In this document: in pieces, positions 10,541-17,500 of the stretch
Layout: the number at the start of each line of letters is the position of its first letter
How positions within the stretch are numbered: position 1 is the first letter of the stretch
Origin: Botryococcus braunii
Taxonomy: Eukaryota > Chlorophyta > Trebouxiophyceae
Length of the DNA stretch: 17,500 nt
Direction of reading: 5' to 3'
NCBI GenBank assembly: GCA_002005505.1
Contig: KV908442.1
Span: forward strand, 112,501 to 130,000
The notes under the pieces: model-generated
The model's input: only the letters and a program-made list of their open reading frames with translations
What the model was told of the DNA's origin: nothing
Database searches by the model: none
Program-made: the position numbers and the translations under genes

Positions 10541-10690
10541 GCAGGCAAAGGGAAGTGTTGAGTTTTGAGCATATGTGAGTTTTGAACACATGCATGCTGA
10601 TAGATTACCTTGTGCTTTAGGTGATCTTCTGATGTACAATATATAAATGAGACAATGTACAAGTATGTACGGGCTCATAATCGAACATAA
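10541..10690 (+). mobile_element. Copia polypurine tract and apparent 3' LTR
   Basis: Eighteen bases after the RNase H stop lies GCAGGCAAAGGGAAG (10541-10555), a polypurine-tract-like sequence. TGTTGAG follows at 10556, a typical copia LTR start. A TATA-like TATATAAA sits at 10640-10647. The right end is uncertain; CGAACA near 10681-10686 could be a CA terminus. No matching 5' LTR was found in the window. Confidence 0.55.
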
Positions 10691-10769
10691 GGTAAAATTA
10701 CATTTAGATTACACGTTTTGTGACTGATCTCGTAAGGCTGTCGTCGCCGCAGTACTACTGTTTGGCAAA

Positions 10770-10910
10770 CTGGATTGGAAAGATACAGGGCATTTTCAGG
10801 TGCAAGTGCTTGCCCATGAGCCTGCTGAAGCTAAACAACAGACAGTCGTACGGACTGCAGTCGTACGGACTGCAGTCGTGGCCGACATCCCTGACGACCT
10901 GTCTGCATTG
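10770..10910. repeat. Dispersed repeat copy 1, unexpanded
   Basis: Shares with 11113-11375 a CTGGATT-GAAAGATACAGGG block, CATTTTCAG-TGCAAGT, ACAGTCGTACGGACT, GGCCGACAT and GACGACCTGTCTGCATT. In this copy CAGTCGTACGGACTG is present as 2.5 tandem copies of a 15-base unit (about 10846-10879), while the CTGTCTG unit occurs only once. Confidence 0.7.
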
Positions 10911-11112
10911 ATACAGGCGCGGTGAGACAGCATGTGTTGTGTCATCGATTGCTGTGGTGAGAGTGAACATGATAAGTGTACACTAGAGTCCCTCCAACAG
11001 ATAAGGCACAGGGGTTCTAGTGAGTGTAACCACGTACTTGAATGTAGCCGTATTAGGCCTTATCCAGTGATGGTTTGCTTGATGCTTAATGCAAGACCTT
11101 GATGTAACGGAC

Positions 11113-11375
11113 CTGGATTAGAAAGATACAGGGCATTTTCAGATGCAAGTACGTGTCCATGAGTTGCTTTAGAAAAACCGCAGACAGTCGTACGGACTAC
11201 AGCTGAGGCCGACATGTCTGATGACCTGTCTGCTGACGACATGTCTGATGACCTGTCTGCTGACGACCTGTCTGCTGACGACATGTCTGACAACCTGTCT
11301 GCTGACGACATGTCTGATGACCTGTCTGCTGACGACCTGTCTGCTGACGACATGTCTGACGACCTGTCTGCATTT
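11113..11375. repeat. Dispersed repeat copy 2 with internal minisatellite
   Basis: Same element as 10770-10910, but the CTGTCTG unit has expanded. From 11214 it consists of 12-base units (ATGTCTGATGAC) and 15-base units (CTGTCTGCTGACGAC). They are arranged as blocks of 27, 42, 27, 42 and 24 bases, a 69-base higher-order period. The plus frame reads MSDDLSADD repeats and stays open to 11510. All units are multiples of three, so openness alone does not prove coding. Confidence 0.8.
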
Positions 11376-11611
11376 AAAAAGATGTTGCTGATTACCCATA
11401 ACCTTAAAGGTTCCCCCTTGTCCCCCAGGTTGTGTGTGTATGCTGTTGATGAGGAGAGTCCATTGGGGTGTATCCGTAGCATTTGTGCCATGCTGCCGTG
11501 TGACTACTAAGGTTGGGGTGACTAGTAAGGTTGAGGTAACTGGACGGTTGTTTTTTTTCCCTTGTATCGTACCTGTGTATGTAAGTTTGGCTGGGGGTTT
11601 TGGTGGGGAAT

Positions 11612-11739
11612 ATGGCCAGTGCCTCGAGGTATGGTACAGTACCGCACCGAAGGGAGCTCCCTTCGGAGATGGCCAGTGCCTCGAGGTATGGTACAGTACC
11701 GCACCGAAGGGAGCTCCCTTCGGAGCTGTACTGTACCAT
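11612..11739. repeat. 57-bp tandem duplication with palindromes
   Basis: Two near-identical 57-base units at 11612-11668 and 11669-11725. Each contains the perfect palindrome CCGAAGGGAGCTCCCTTCGG (11647-11666 and 11704-11723) and CTCGAGG. The second copy is enclosed by ATGGTACAGTAC (11688-11699) and GTACTGTACCAT (11728-11739), giving a 52-base hairpin with a short mismatched zone. Confidence 0.9.
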
Positions 11740-11759
11740 CTTTGTCAGACATGGCCCAC

Positions 11760-12296
11760 TAGATCTTCTTCTGCGATATCGATCATACCGCGAAAATCAT
11801 GTAGATTAGCTCCACAGCCCCAATATGCCAAGTCATATGACGCACACGTGCAAAATCTTGATCAAAGCAGGAGCCGTTCAGAGGCACGGTCTCAAAGCCT
11901 TTGGGTTGGCTGTCTTTACATCAGCGCATTACTGAGCGTGCAGGCAATAATTAATGCCCGCACAGTTACCCTAAACACATATGTACGGATCGCATTGGCT
12001 TAATGTTGTTAAATGTGCGTGACAGAAATTTGTTCCAAGCACAAGTAGGCCTAGGGCAGTAAGATGCAAATCTTACTCCTGGCATCAAGACAAATTACAA
12101 CGTTTAAGATATAGCTAGTTTTCACTATCTTTAATTCGAACCTAATCATCTTATGATGACTAGCGCTAGCAAATGCAGCTGCCTAATTCTCCCACATTCT
12201 GACATGGTCAAGAACCACCTGCCGATCGATGCAGACGACTCACGTACCTCAGTCCAGTAAGGGGTGGCCAAAGATACAAGAGAAATAGGAAACTCA
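11760..12296. other. No recognisable feature
   Basis: The plus frame reaching 12003 has unremarkable composition and passes through the palindromic duplication, so I do not call it. No repeats or RNA folds of note were seen. Confidence 0.4.
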
Positions 12297-12339
12297 CGAT
12301 GCTCGTGGGTGCCCTGGGCAAGACCATCAGAGGCTTGAT

Positions 12340-13208
12340 TCAGGAACCTCTACGTCTCCTGGAACATGCCTCGCCACTGCCAATAGCCAAATCTGGCTGC
12401 ACAAAAGGAAGACGTGACCTGCAAAGTCAGATTTTGCTCGGGTTTCCGGCCAGACTTGACCTGCAAAGTCATATGTTTTTGCTGGGGTTTCCGACCCCTG
12501 CTTCCACCAGGAGACAAACTCACAACCTGGGATCAGAACAGCACACTCGCAAAGTGATGTGATGGGAGCAGTAAAACTTACATTGCTGGCTTTGAAGGAC
12601 TCCTGAAACAGCAAGAGGAGAGCCTGCCCCATCTCAACATCCCGCTGACGTTGGACCACGCAGGCCGCCAATCCACCCTCACTCGTGCCTGCAGCTACGG
12701 ACATTTTAAACAATAATCTGAGCCCGAGAGGTGACTTGTCGTAGAATTCTAACCACCACTCCTGCCTGTCCTCCTCCTCCTCCTCCTCCTCTCCATTGCC
12801 AAGGAGTTTCAGTACGGTGAATGATACGGTAATATCATTGACAGTGCGCCAAATTGAAACCTTGCCATCAGGTGAGACGCCATGCAACGTCCATATCAGT
12901 TCATCCAGCTCTACAGGCCCTTCCTCGCAAGGATCCTTAAATGCAACAAAGCGCTCCAGCAAGGTCAGCAGCACGCGCAGTTGGGCGGCGGACGCCCACC
13001 AGCAGCCGCCCCGGACTGAGGCCAGGATGGCGCCTCTCTTCCGCAGAATGGCCTCTCGCGCCACCTGGCGGCAATGCCTGCTGGACCGGGACAGCGCCAT
13101 GATGGTGGGCTGCGGCAGGCCGGCAAGCACATGTCCCAGCAGATCATGCGGGATGTCCCTCAGGCGGCCCAAGCTCTCGGGCCTGGGGTGGGGCGTGCAA
13201 CGCTCCAC
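12340..13208 (-). CDS. F-box-like protein, 3' exons (partial)
   Basis: The exon at 13208-12582 encodes 209 residues counted from GTG at 13208, but the frame is open further upstream without an ATG, so the real start lies in an earlier exon. Residues 14-55 (LRDIPHDLLGHVLAGLPQP, then LSRSSRHCRQVA) resemble an F-box, the Skp1-binding module of SCF ubiquitin ligases. The rest has no recognised substrate-binding repeats. A poly-Glu run at 139-145 is encoded by a short (GAG)n. The exon ends with a perfect donor, AAT then GTAAGT, at 12581. The best acceptor is TCTTCCTTTTGTGCAG, giving a 185-base phase-0 intron and a last exon at 12396-12340 (18 codons and TGA). The exon is GC-richer than its surroundings. 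F-box identity is moderate; the splice model is inferred. Confidence 0.55.
12415..12500. repeat. 42-bp duplication in F-box gene intron
   Basis: TGACCTGCAAAGTCA occurs at 12415-12429 and 12457-12471, each followed by a TTTGCT-GGGTTTCCG-type segment, a 42-base period. On the minus strand each copy contains TTTGCAG followed by GTC, a usable splice acceptor. Confidence 0.75.
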
Positions 13209-13560
13209 GAAAATGTTCCCCCTGCACCAGCATGCCCTCGGCTTGGCATTCCCTCTCGTTGAGCGAGAACGACGAACGTATTTGGTGCTGCATCGTTGAC
13301 GGCAAGTCTCGTTAACTGCCTTAATAAAGACAGAGATGGTTTCTTAACCACACTTGGCGCGTTGTTAAGCTCCAAGGGTGCAAGCCGTGTTTGAGAGAGG
13401 GATATTGAAGGGCAGCAGGAAAACCGGACCAAATCCTTGTGGGTGCGCCGGCATATCCATCAAGCCAAATGATATCAATCAGGTCCGGCAAAATGATATC
13501 AATAAGGTCCGGCAAAATATAAGGGGATTATGGAAAGAGAAACAATAAGACACCTGGACG
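13209..13560 (-). other. Upstream of F-box exon; short direct repeat
   Basis: Upstream exon or intron of the F-box-like gene should lie here but could not be placed. Open minus frames exist in all three phases near 13209-13292, including an ATG at about 13292 that is not in the F-box frame. A 25-base unit with AATGATATCAAT and AGGTCCGGCAAAA is duplicated at about 13468-13517. Confidence 0.35.
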
Positions 13561-13665
13561 TTGTGCAGCCGCTCCCATACCCTTCTTGAGACTCAGGGAC
13601 TCCGCCCCGAATTTGCCTGCTTTCGGAAAATGTTGCGATGCAGTGGTGGCTTGTGGCAGAAACTG

Positions 13666-13856
13666 CATCGCCTGCAGCAATTTCCACTGTATCGCTTGCA
13701 GCAGTTTCCATTGTACCGCTTGCAGCAGTTTCCACTTTATCGCTTGCAGCAGTTTCCACTGTCTCGCTTGCAGCAGCTTCCATTGTACCGCTTGCAGCAG
13801 TTTCCATTGTACCGCTTGCAGCAGTTTCTACTGTATCGCTTGCAGCAGTTTCCATG
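13666..13856. repeat. 24-bp minisatellite, about 8 copies
   Basis: The unit is close to CGCTTGCAGCAGTTTCCAYT plus four bases. All plus frames and one minus frame are open through it because the unit is a multiple of three. In the minus frame (ETAASGTM-type octapeptide) the differences between units mostly change amino acids, so purifying selection on protein is not evident. Confidence 0.92.
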
Positions 13857-14029
13857 GCCAGCGCTGCCCGCAAGCATGGCCTCTGGACGCCCCGCCCGCA
13901 ACACTATTAGAAAAGCGTCCCGCAAACCTCGAGGCAATTTCTGTTTAACCACAGCCTGGCAAGAAAACCCCTCATGTACATCCCCAGGGTTGCCTCAGGG
14001 AAGCACGAGAGGGGAACACACCCAAGCGT

Positions 14030-14173
<144 letters not shown>

Positions 14174-14209
14174 TTTTCAAATACAGAATAGAAATGATAT
14201 AGGGGATGG

Positions 14210-14232
14210 ATGTGTGTGTGTGCGTGTATGTA

Positions 14233-14273
<41 letters not shown>

Positions 14274-14285
14274 TTGTGTGTGCGA

Positions 14286-14329
<44 letters not shown>

Positions 14330-14332
14330 GTG

Positions 14333-14418
<86 letters not shown>
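14210..14418. repeat. (GT)n microsatellite, right arm
   Basis: About 205 bases of TG with GC, TATG and GATAG variants, ending in TTTGTTTGTTT. With the preceding (AC)n array it forms an imperfect inverted repeat of more than 100 base pairs. Confidence 0.95.
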
Positions 14419-14420
<2 letters not shown>

Positions 14421-15404
14421 TTTGTTTCTTTGTGCACCCACGAGGGCCCATATGTGTGAAGCACATGTCTAAGTTCAGGTATCAATGTTCCAGAGCGAAA
14501 CAAGGATTCTGAAGCGCAAGATGCTGAATCACACGTACTCCCTCATCACGCATGCACGAACTCTCAAATGCGTACTCATCACTACTCGTAATCGACGAAA
14601 ATTGCCCAGGAACTGTGCACTTCTTTTAAGGTACGATGCCTGAGTCACTGACCCCTCACTGTGCCTTGAGCAGTACGAACCAGCCCAGTGGACGGCCGCT
14701 ACTCCTAAAGATCAATGAGCAAGTAGAAACCAGCAAGGTCATAATCTGTCTTCCAGCCATCTTGAATGAACAGAATTTTCATGATAGAGCCTCCTTACCT
14801 GTCCGCCTGACTTATCGTAAAGACTGTTGACGACGATCCAAACAAAACCCTAGGTGAGAAGAAGTGCAATGTAGTTAAAACCACTGACGTATATATTATA
14901 CTAATGTACGCTGTAATGATAAAATATTTCTGTATTTATTTGCTGCTCTAACTGCAAAACACATGATCGACTCAACACCACTTAGTATGGACACATTCAG
15001 TACCGTCTGTATTAGTACTCCTCGTACGGGTCAGATCGCGTTTCATGAAGAACACCGCATTGCTAACCCGACAGCATCCTTCAAGCTAATGGGGTCGTGG
15101 TAGTCTGTCAGTGTTTGGCACAAGCACTACTGACGCGGATAAATGACAGTGGAACGTCTTGTGCTTCCGATCGGCCGGCGGAGGCGTACATTTTTTTGTA
15201 CCAATACCTGCCCATGTGCCCATCGTATGGTAGAACTACCGGAAGTATTTGCGGCCAATAATCAAGGAGGCTTCCTATATATGGTCCTGTATACATACTG
15301 TATACATAGTCCAATGTACCATAAACACCAGTAGAAGACTGTTTAGTGCATTGCAGAAGGACGGCCGGAAAGGAGGGGAAGCACGGTATCCAGCCCCAAC
15401 GGCA
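14419..15404. other. No confident feature
   Basis: Mixed-composition sequence. A plus frame from ATG at about 14638 to 14828 (64 codons) has ordinary composition but no family resemblance, and I could not tie it to splice sites with confidence. TGTATACATA is duplicated near 15287-15307. Confidence 0.35.
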
Positions 15405-15411
15405 TGGATGA

Positions 15412-15835
15412 TTGGATAGCTGCTACTCTGAATGAATGGATAGTTATTACTTTGAATGAATGGATAGCTGTTACTGCGAATGAATGGATAGTTGTTACTC
15501 TGAATGAATGGATAGTTATTACTCTGAATGAATGGATAGCGGTTACAGCGAATGAATGGATAGTTGTTTAACAACTTGTTACTCTGAATGAATGGATAGT
15601 TATTACTTTGAATGAATTAATAGTTATTACTTTGAATGAATGACTTGTTGTCACTCTGTATGAATGGATAGTTATTACTTTGAACGAATGCATAGTTGTT
15701 ACTGCGAATGGATGGATAGCTGTTACTGCGAATGAATGGTAAGTTGTTACTCTGAATGAATGGATAGTTATTACTCTGAATGAATGGATAGCTGTTACTG
15801 CGAATGAATGGTTAGTTGTTACTCGTTACTCGCTG
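15412..15835. repeat. 24-bp minisatellite, about 17 copies
   Basis: The consensus is GAATGAATGGATAGTTRTTA plus CTNT. Copies differ mainly at the GCTG/TATT/TGTT and CTGC/CTCT/CTTT positions, and one copy near 15551 carries a 12-base insertion. Variant order suggests duplication of multi-unit blocks. It is unrelated in sequence to the other 24-bp array at 13666. Confidence 0.93.
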
Positions 15836-15905
15836 TGATGGCTTGACGTGTCTATCCGCCCAATCACTAAGAGATCCGTCCACGTGGATGGATCACGTAA
15901 CCGCG

Positions 15906-15995
15906 GTGCACCATGCTCATGAGGAGAGCACTCCTTGTGGTCTCAAGACAACTCCACTGTTCGATCCCACTATTTGATTGGGACTTCACCACCAT
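15906..15995 (+). mobile_element. tRNA-like SINE head (plus strand)
   Basis: ATGCTCATGAGGAGAGC near 15913-15929 resembles a tRNA D arm with a degenerate A box. TGTTCGATCCC at 15958-15968 is one mismatch from the B box, about 46 bases downstream. No full cloverleaf can be drawn. The sequence after it leads into the large palindromes. A decayed SINE or tRNA pseudogene is the likely reading. Confidence 0.35.
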
Positions 15996-16006
15996 ATGAT
16001 AATGAC

Positions 16007-16030
16007 TCTTCGTAGGCTAGCCTACGAAGA
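16007..16030. repeat. Perfect 24-bp palindrome
   Basis: TCTTCGTAGGCT at 16007-16018 is followed immediately by its reverse complement. It abuts the larger palindrome at 16029-16108. Confidence 0.95.
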
Positions 16031-16108
16031 CTGATACATTCACTTTTACCTAGAGGTTTAAACACAGCGCTGTGTTTAAACCTCTAGGTAAAAGTGACTG
16101 TATCAGTC
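16029..16108. repeat. 80-bp near-perfect palindrome
   Basis: The centre is AGCGCT, between 16068 and 16069. Each 40-base arm pairs with the other with a single mismatch (16039 against 16098) and no loop. The arms include TTTTACCTAGAGGTTTAAAC and its complement. Such a perfect dyad is expected to form a cruciform or a long RNA hairpin. No coding frame is involved. Confidence 0.95.
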
Positions 16109-16464
16109 ACGCCACCGATGCCCGAAAATTTTAACTTTAAAGTCACGTGTTGCAATCCGAATAGCCGCAGGTGGAAAAATATGGATAATGGGCAAAATAT
16201 GGCAGGGAGGGGGGGGGATTAGTAAAAGGCGAAGCCTATCCTAACCGCACCCCATGAATCCTGCCTTTCGTTTCCAATGGCATGGTACTGTATGGTTTGC
16301 TTTTGGTTTGGGGTGATCATGAATTAGTCGAAAGAAGCCGAGTGATCATGAATTAGTCGAAGGAAGGCTTTCAGTGATCATCGAAGGAAGCGTTTAAGCT
16401 GCATAACACATCAAACTCGAGCAGGAAGAGAAATGAGAAATCTTCAGAAAATTTCATCATCCAG
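16109..16464. repeat. GTGATCATGAATTAGTCGAA direct repeats
   Basis: GTGATCATGAATTAGTCGAA occurs at about 16314 and again at about 16343, and a shortened form (GTGATCATCGAAGGAAG) at about 16374, a period near 30 bases. The rest of the interval has a G-run near 16206-16217 and no gene. Confidence 0.7.
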
Positions 16465-16476
16465 TGGTATCAGACC
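16465..16476 (+). other. Retrotransposon primer-binding-site-like sequence
   Basis: TGGTATCAGACC differs by one base from TGGTATCAGAGC, the primer-binding site complementary to initiator tRNA-Met used by many copia and gypsy elements. It follows ATCATCCAG, so a 5' LTR could end just before it. No LTR pair, gag frame or other retroelement domain is visible next to it, so this may be chance. Confidence 0.25.
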
Positions 16477-16672
16477 TCAGATTACAACTGCATTCACCAA
16501 GCATCAACTATAGTATATACCTTGGTCTTTGGGCTCCTCAATGTACTGCTTCTTCAGTAACACTCGTCAGCATCTCAATGGTGCTCTCAACTTCCTGCTT
16601 GTGTCAAGTTCTAAATGTTCCAAGTTGTAAAGAATTCTGTAGGCGAGACCAGAAGGCTGCCAAGCTCTGGAA

Positions 16673-16736
16673 GCCTTCTGAGGGATTCGAGCCCCCAACC
16701 TCACCCGCTCAGAACCGACATCTTTACCAATCCGGC
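16673..16736 (-). mobile_element. tRNA-derived SINE head or tRNA pseudogene
   Basis: On the minus strand a seven-base GCCGGAT is followed by TGGTAAAGATG, a full match to the A box (TRGYNNANNNG, 16719-16729). GGCTCGAATCC (16683-16693) is one mismatch from the B box. The T arm can form (GGGGG, loop CTCGAAT, CCCTC with one wobble). The acceptor stem pairs at only four of seven positions, the anticodon arm does not fold and the length is 64 bases, so it is not a working tRNA. Confidence 0.5.
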
Positions 16737-16739
16737 AGT

Positions 16740-17010
16740 GCAAACTGACATTAAAACTACCGGGTCCCCGTGTTATGTGTACCTCAATTTTCTACAGAAC
16801 GCTTTCAAAAGCACAGTACATATTGTGCTTGCCGATGTACTGATACCCTTACCGCCAACTAGCAGAGCGTTACCTAGGAACTGACGCCCAACTTGTTACT
16901 GGAGTAGCTAGTAACGTAGGATAGTAACGCTCCAGTATACTGCTATGTATGCAATCATATATGCAGTACCAACATGACGGTCAGCAGTCCTTCACAGTGT
17001 CGATGCTCTC
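16740..17010. other. No gene; minor inverted repeats
   Basis: GTTACTGGAG at 16895-16904 has a partial complement CTCCAGTA at 16930-16937. Copies of AGTAAC/GTTACT recur here as they do at 7219-7250. Nothing else was recognised. Confidence 0.4.
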
Positions 17011-17040
17011 TGTCAGTACCGCTTGCAAGCGGTACTGACA
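17011..17040. repeat. Perfect 30-bp palindrome
   Basis: TGTCAGTACCGCTTG at 17011-17025 is followed immediately by its exact reverse complement. There is no loop and no mismatch. No gene lies next to it. Confidence 0.95.
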
Positions 17041-17104
17041 AGCAATTGCAAGTGACCCACCTCGAGGGCCTGTAATATTGTACTTCACCATCAGTGTACT
17101 TCAC

Positions 17105-17500
17105 CTCCAGCACGTCGTATGCGGGTCCCTACCATTCAAGCCCTAGTATGTAGATGTTACTGTCTTGCAACTAGTCAATGGATCCCTCCCGATCAAAGCC
17201 CTACCATGCAACCAGTCAAAATGGATCCCTCCCCTCAAAACCCTACCATGCAACAAGTCAAAATGGATCCCTCCCCTTAAAACCCTACCATGCAACCAGT
17301 CAAAATGGATCCCTCCCCTCAAAACCCTACCATGCAACCAGTCAAAATGGATCCTTCCCGTTCAAACCCTCCCATGCAATGAATTCATGATTTTCCACTA
17401 CCATGCGTGCAGCTACTTATTGGTTCCCTACCATGCAACTAGTCAATGGATCCCTACAAATAAAGCAACTATTACCATTCAGGTAGTTAGATGGTTTCCA
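17105..17500. repeat. 42-bp minisatellite reaching the window end
   Basis: Well-conserved units from 17178 to about 17360 contain ATGGATCCCTCCCCTCAAAA, then CCCTACCATGCAACCAGTCAA. Degenerate relatives lie upstream from about 17120 and downstream to the end of the window. The plus frame gives a 14-residue repeat (GSLPSKPYHATSQN) and the minus frame is also partly open. It probably continues beyond the window. Confidence 0.9.

Noticed and set aside
11434..12003. 189-codon plus-strand frame
   Set aside because: It crosses the 57-bp palindromic duplication, has biased low-information composition and resembles no family.
13499..13873. Octapeptide-repeat protein (ETAASGTM) on the minus strand
   Set aside because: All plus frames are open too, and unit differences are mostly amino-acid changing, so a noncoding minisatellite is the simpler reading.
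14636..14830. 64-codon plus-strand frame as a gene
   Set aside because: Ordinary composition but no family match, no clear splice sites and a length compatible with chance.
15412..15835. CRISPR array
   Set aside because: Repeats are contiguous with no unique spacers, and the context is eukaryotic; it is a minisatellite. The 42-bp array at 17178 fails for the same reason.

Overview
This window reads as repeat-rich, gene-poor nuclear DNA of a eukaryote. Three things point that way: GT-AG spliceosomal introns can be placed in two minus-strand genes, decayed class I and class II transposons are present, and microsatellites and minisatellites fill a large share of the sequence. No prokaryotic operon, rRNA or intact tRNA gene is visible. 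The lineage cannot be fixed from sequence alone. A GC-richer F-box-like gene in otherwise AT-leaning DNA, Ty1/copia remains and tRNA-type SINE heads would fit a green alga or another protist, but an animal is not excluded.

Layout. 1-480 holds degenerate short repeats. 524-1020 is a (GAT)n compound microsatellite. 1020-3420 has no clear gene, but it carries two SINE-like copies, a probable copia integrase relic, a large hairpin and one copy of a dispersed repeat. 3431-4284 is a compound (ACT)n/(ATT)n/(GTT)n array. 4665-6421 (minus) is a spliced gene for an unrecognised, probably helical protein; its intron contains an (AC)n array and its frame continues past the predicted stop. 7219-7630 has palindromes and the second dispersed-repeat copy. 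7876-8517 is the C-terminal part of a hAT transposase, followed by regularly spaced GGCCA-type motifs. 8828-9445 is a complementary (ACT)n/(AGT)n array. 10136-10690 is a broken copia RNase H with a polypurine tract and an apparent LTR. 10770-11740 has a dispersed repeat with an expanded minisatellite and duplicated palindromes. 12340-13208 (minus) is a spliced F-box-like gene. 13666-14418 is a 24-bp minisatellite followed by a complementary (AC)n/(GT)n pair. 15412-15835 is another 24-bp minisatellite. 15912-17040 has SINE heads, an 80-bp palindrome, a primer-binding-site-like sequence and a 30-bp palindrome. 17178 to the window end is a 42-bp minisatellite.

I see no set of genes forming a pathway or defence system. 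The strongest candidates for something unusual are structural: several perfect or near-perfect palindromes, two pairs of complementary microsatellites lying head to head, and an unknown gene whose repeat-bearing intron is open in frame from end to end. The long homopolymeric reading frames over the simple repeats are not treated as genes.
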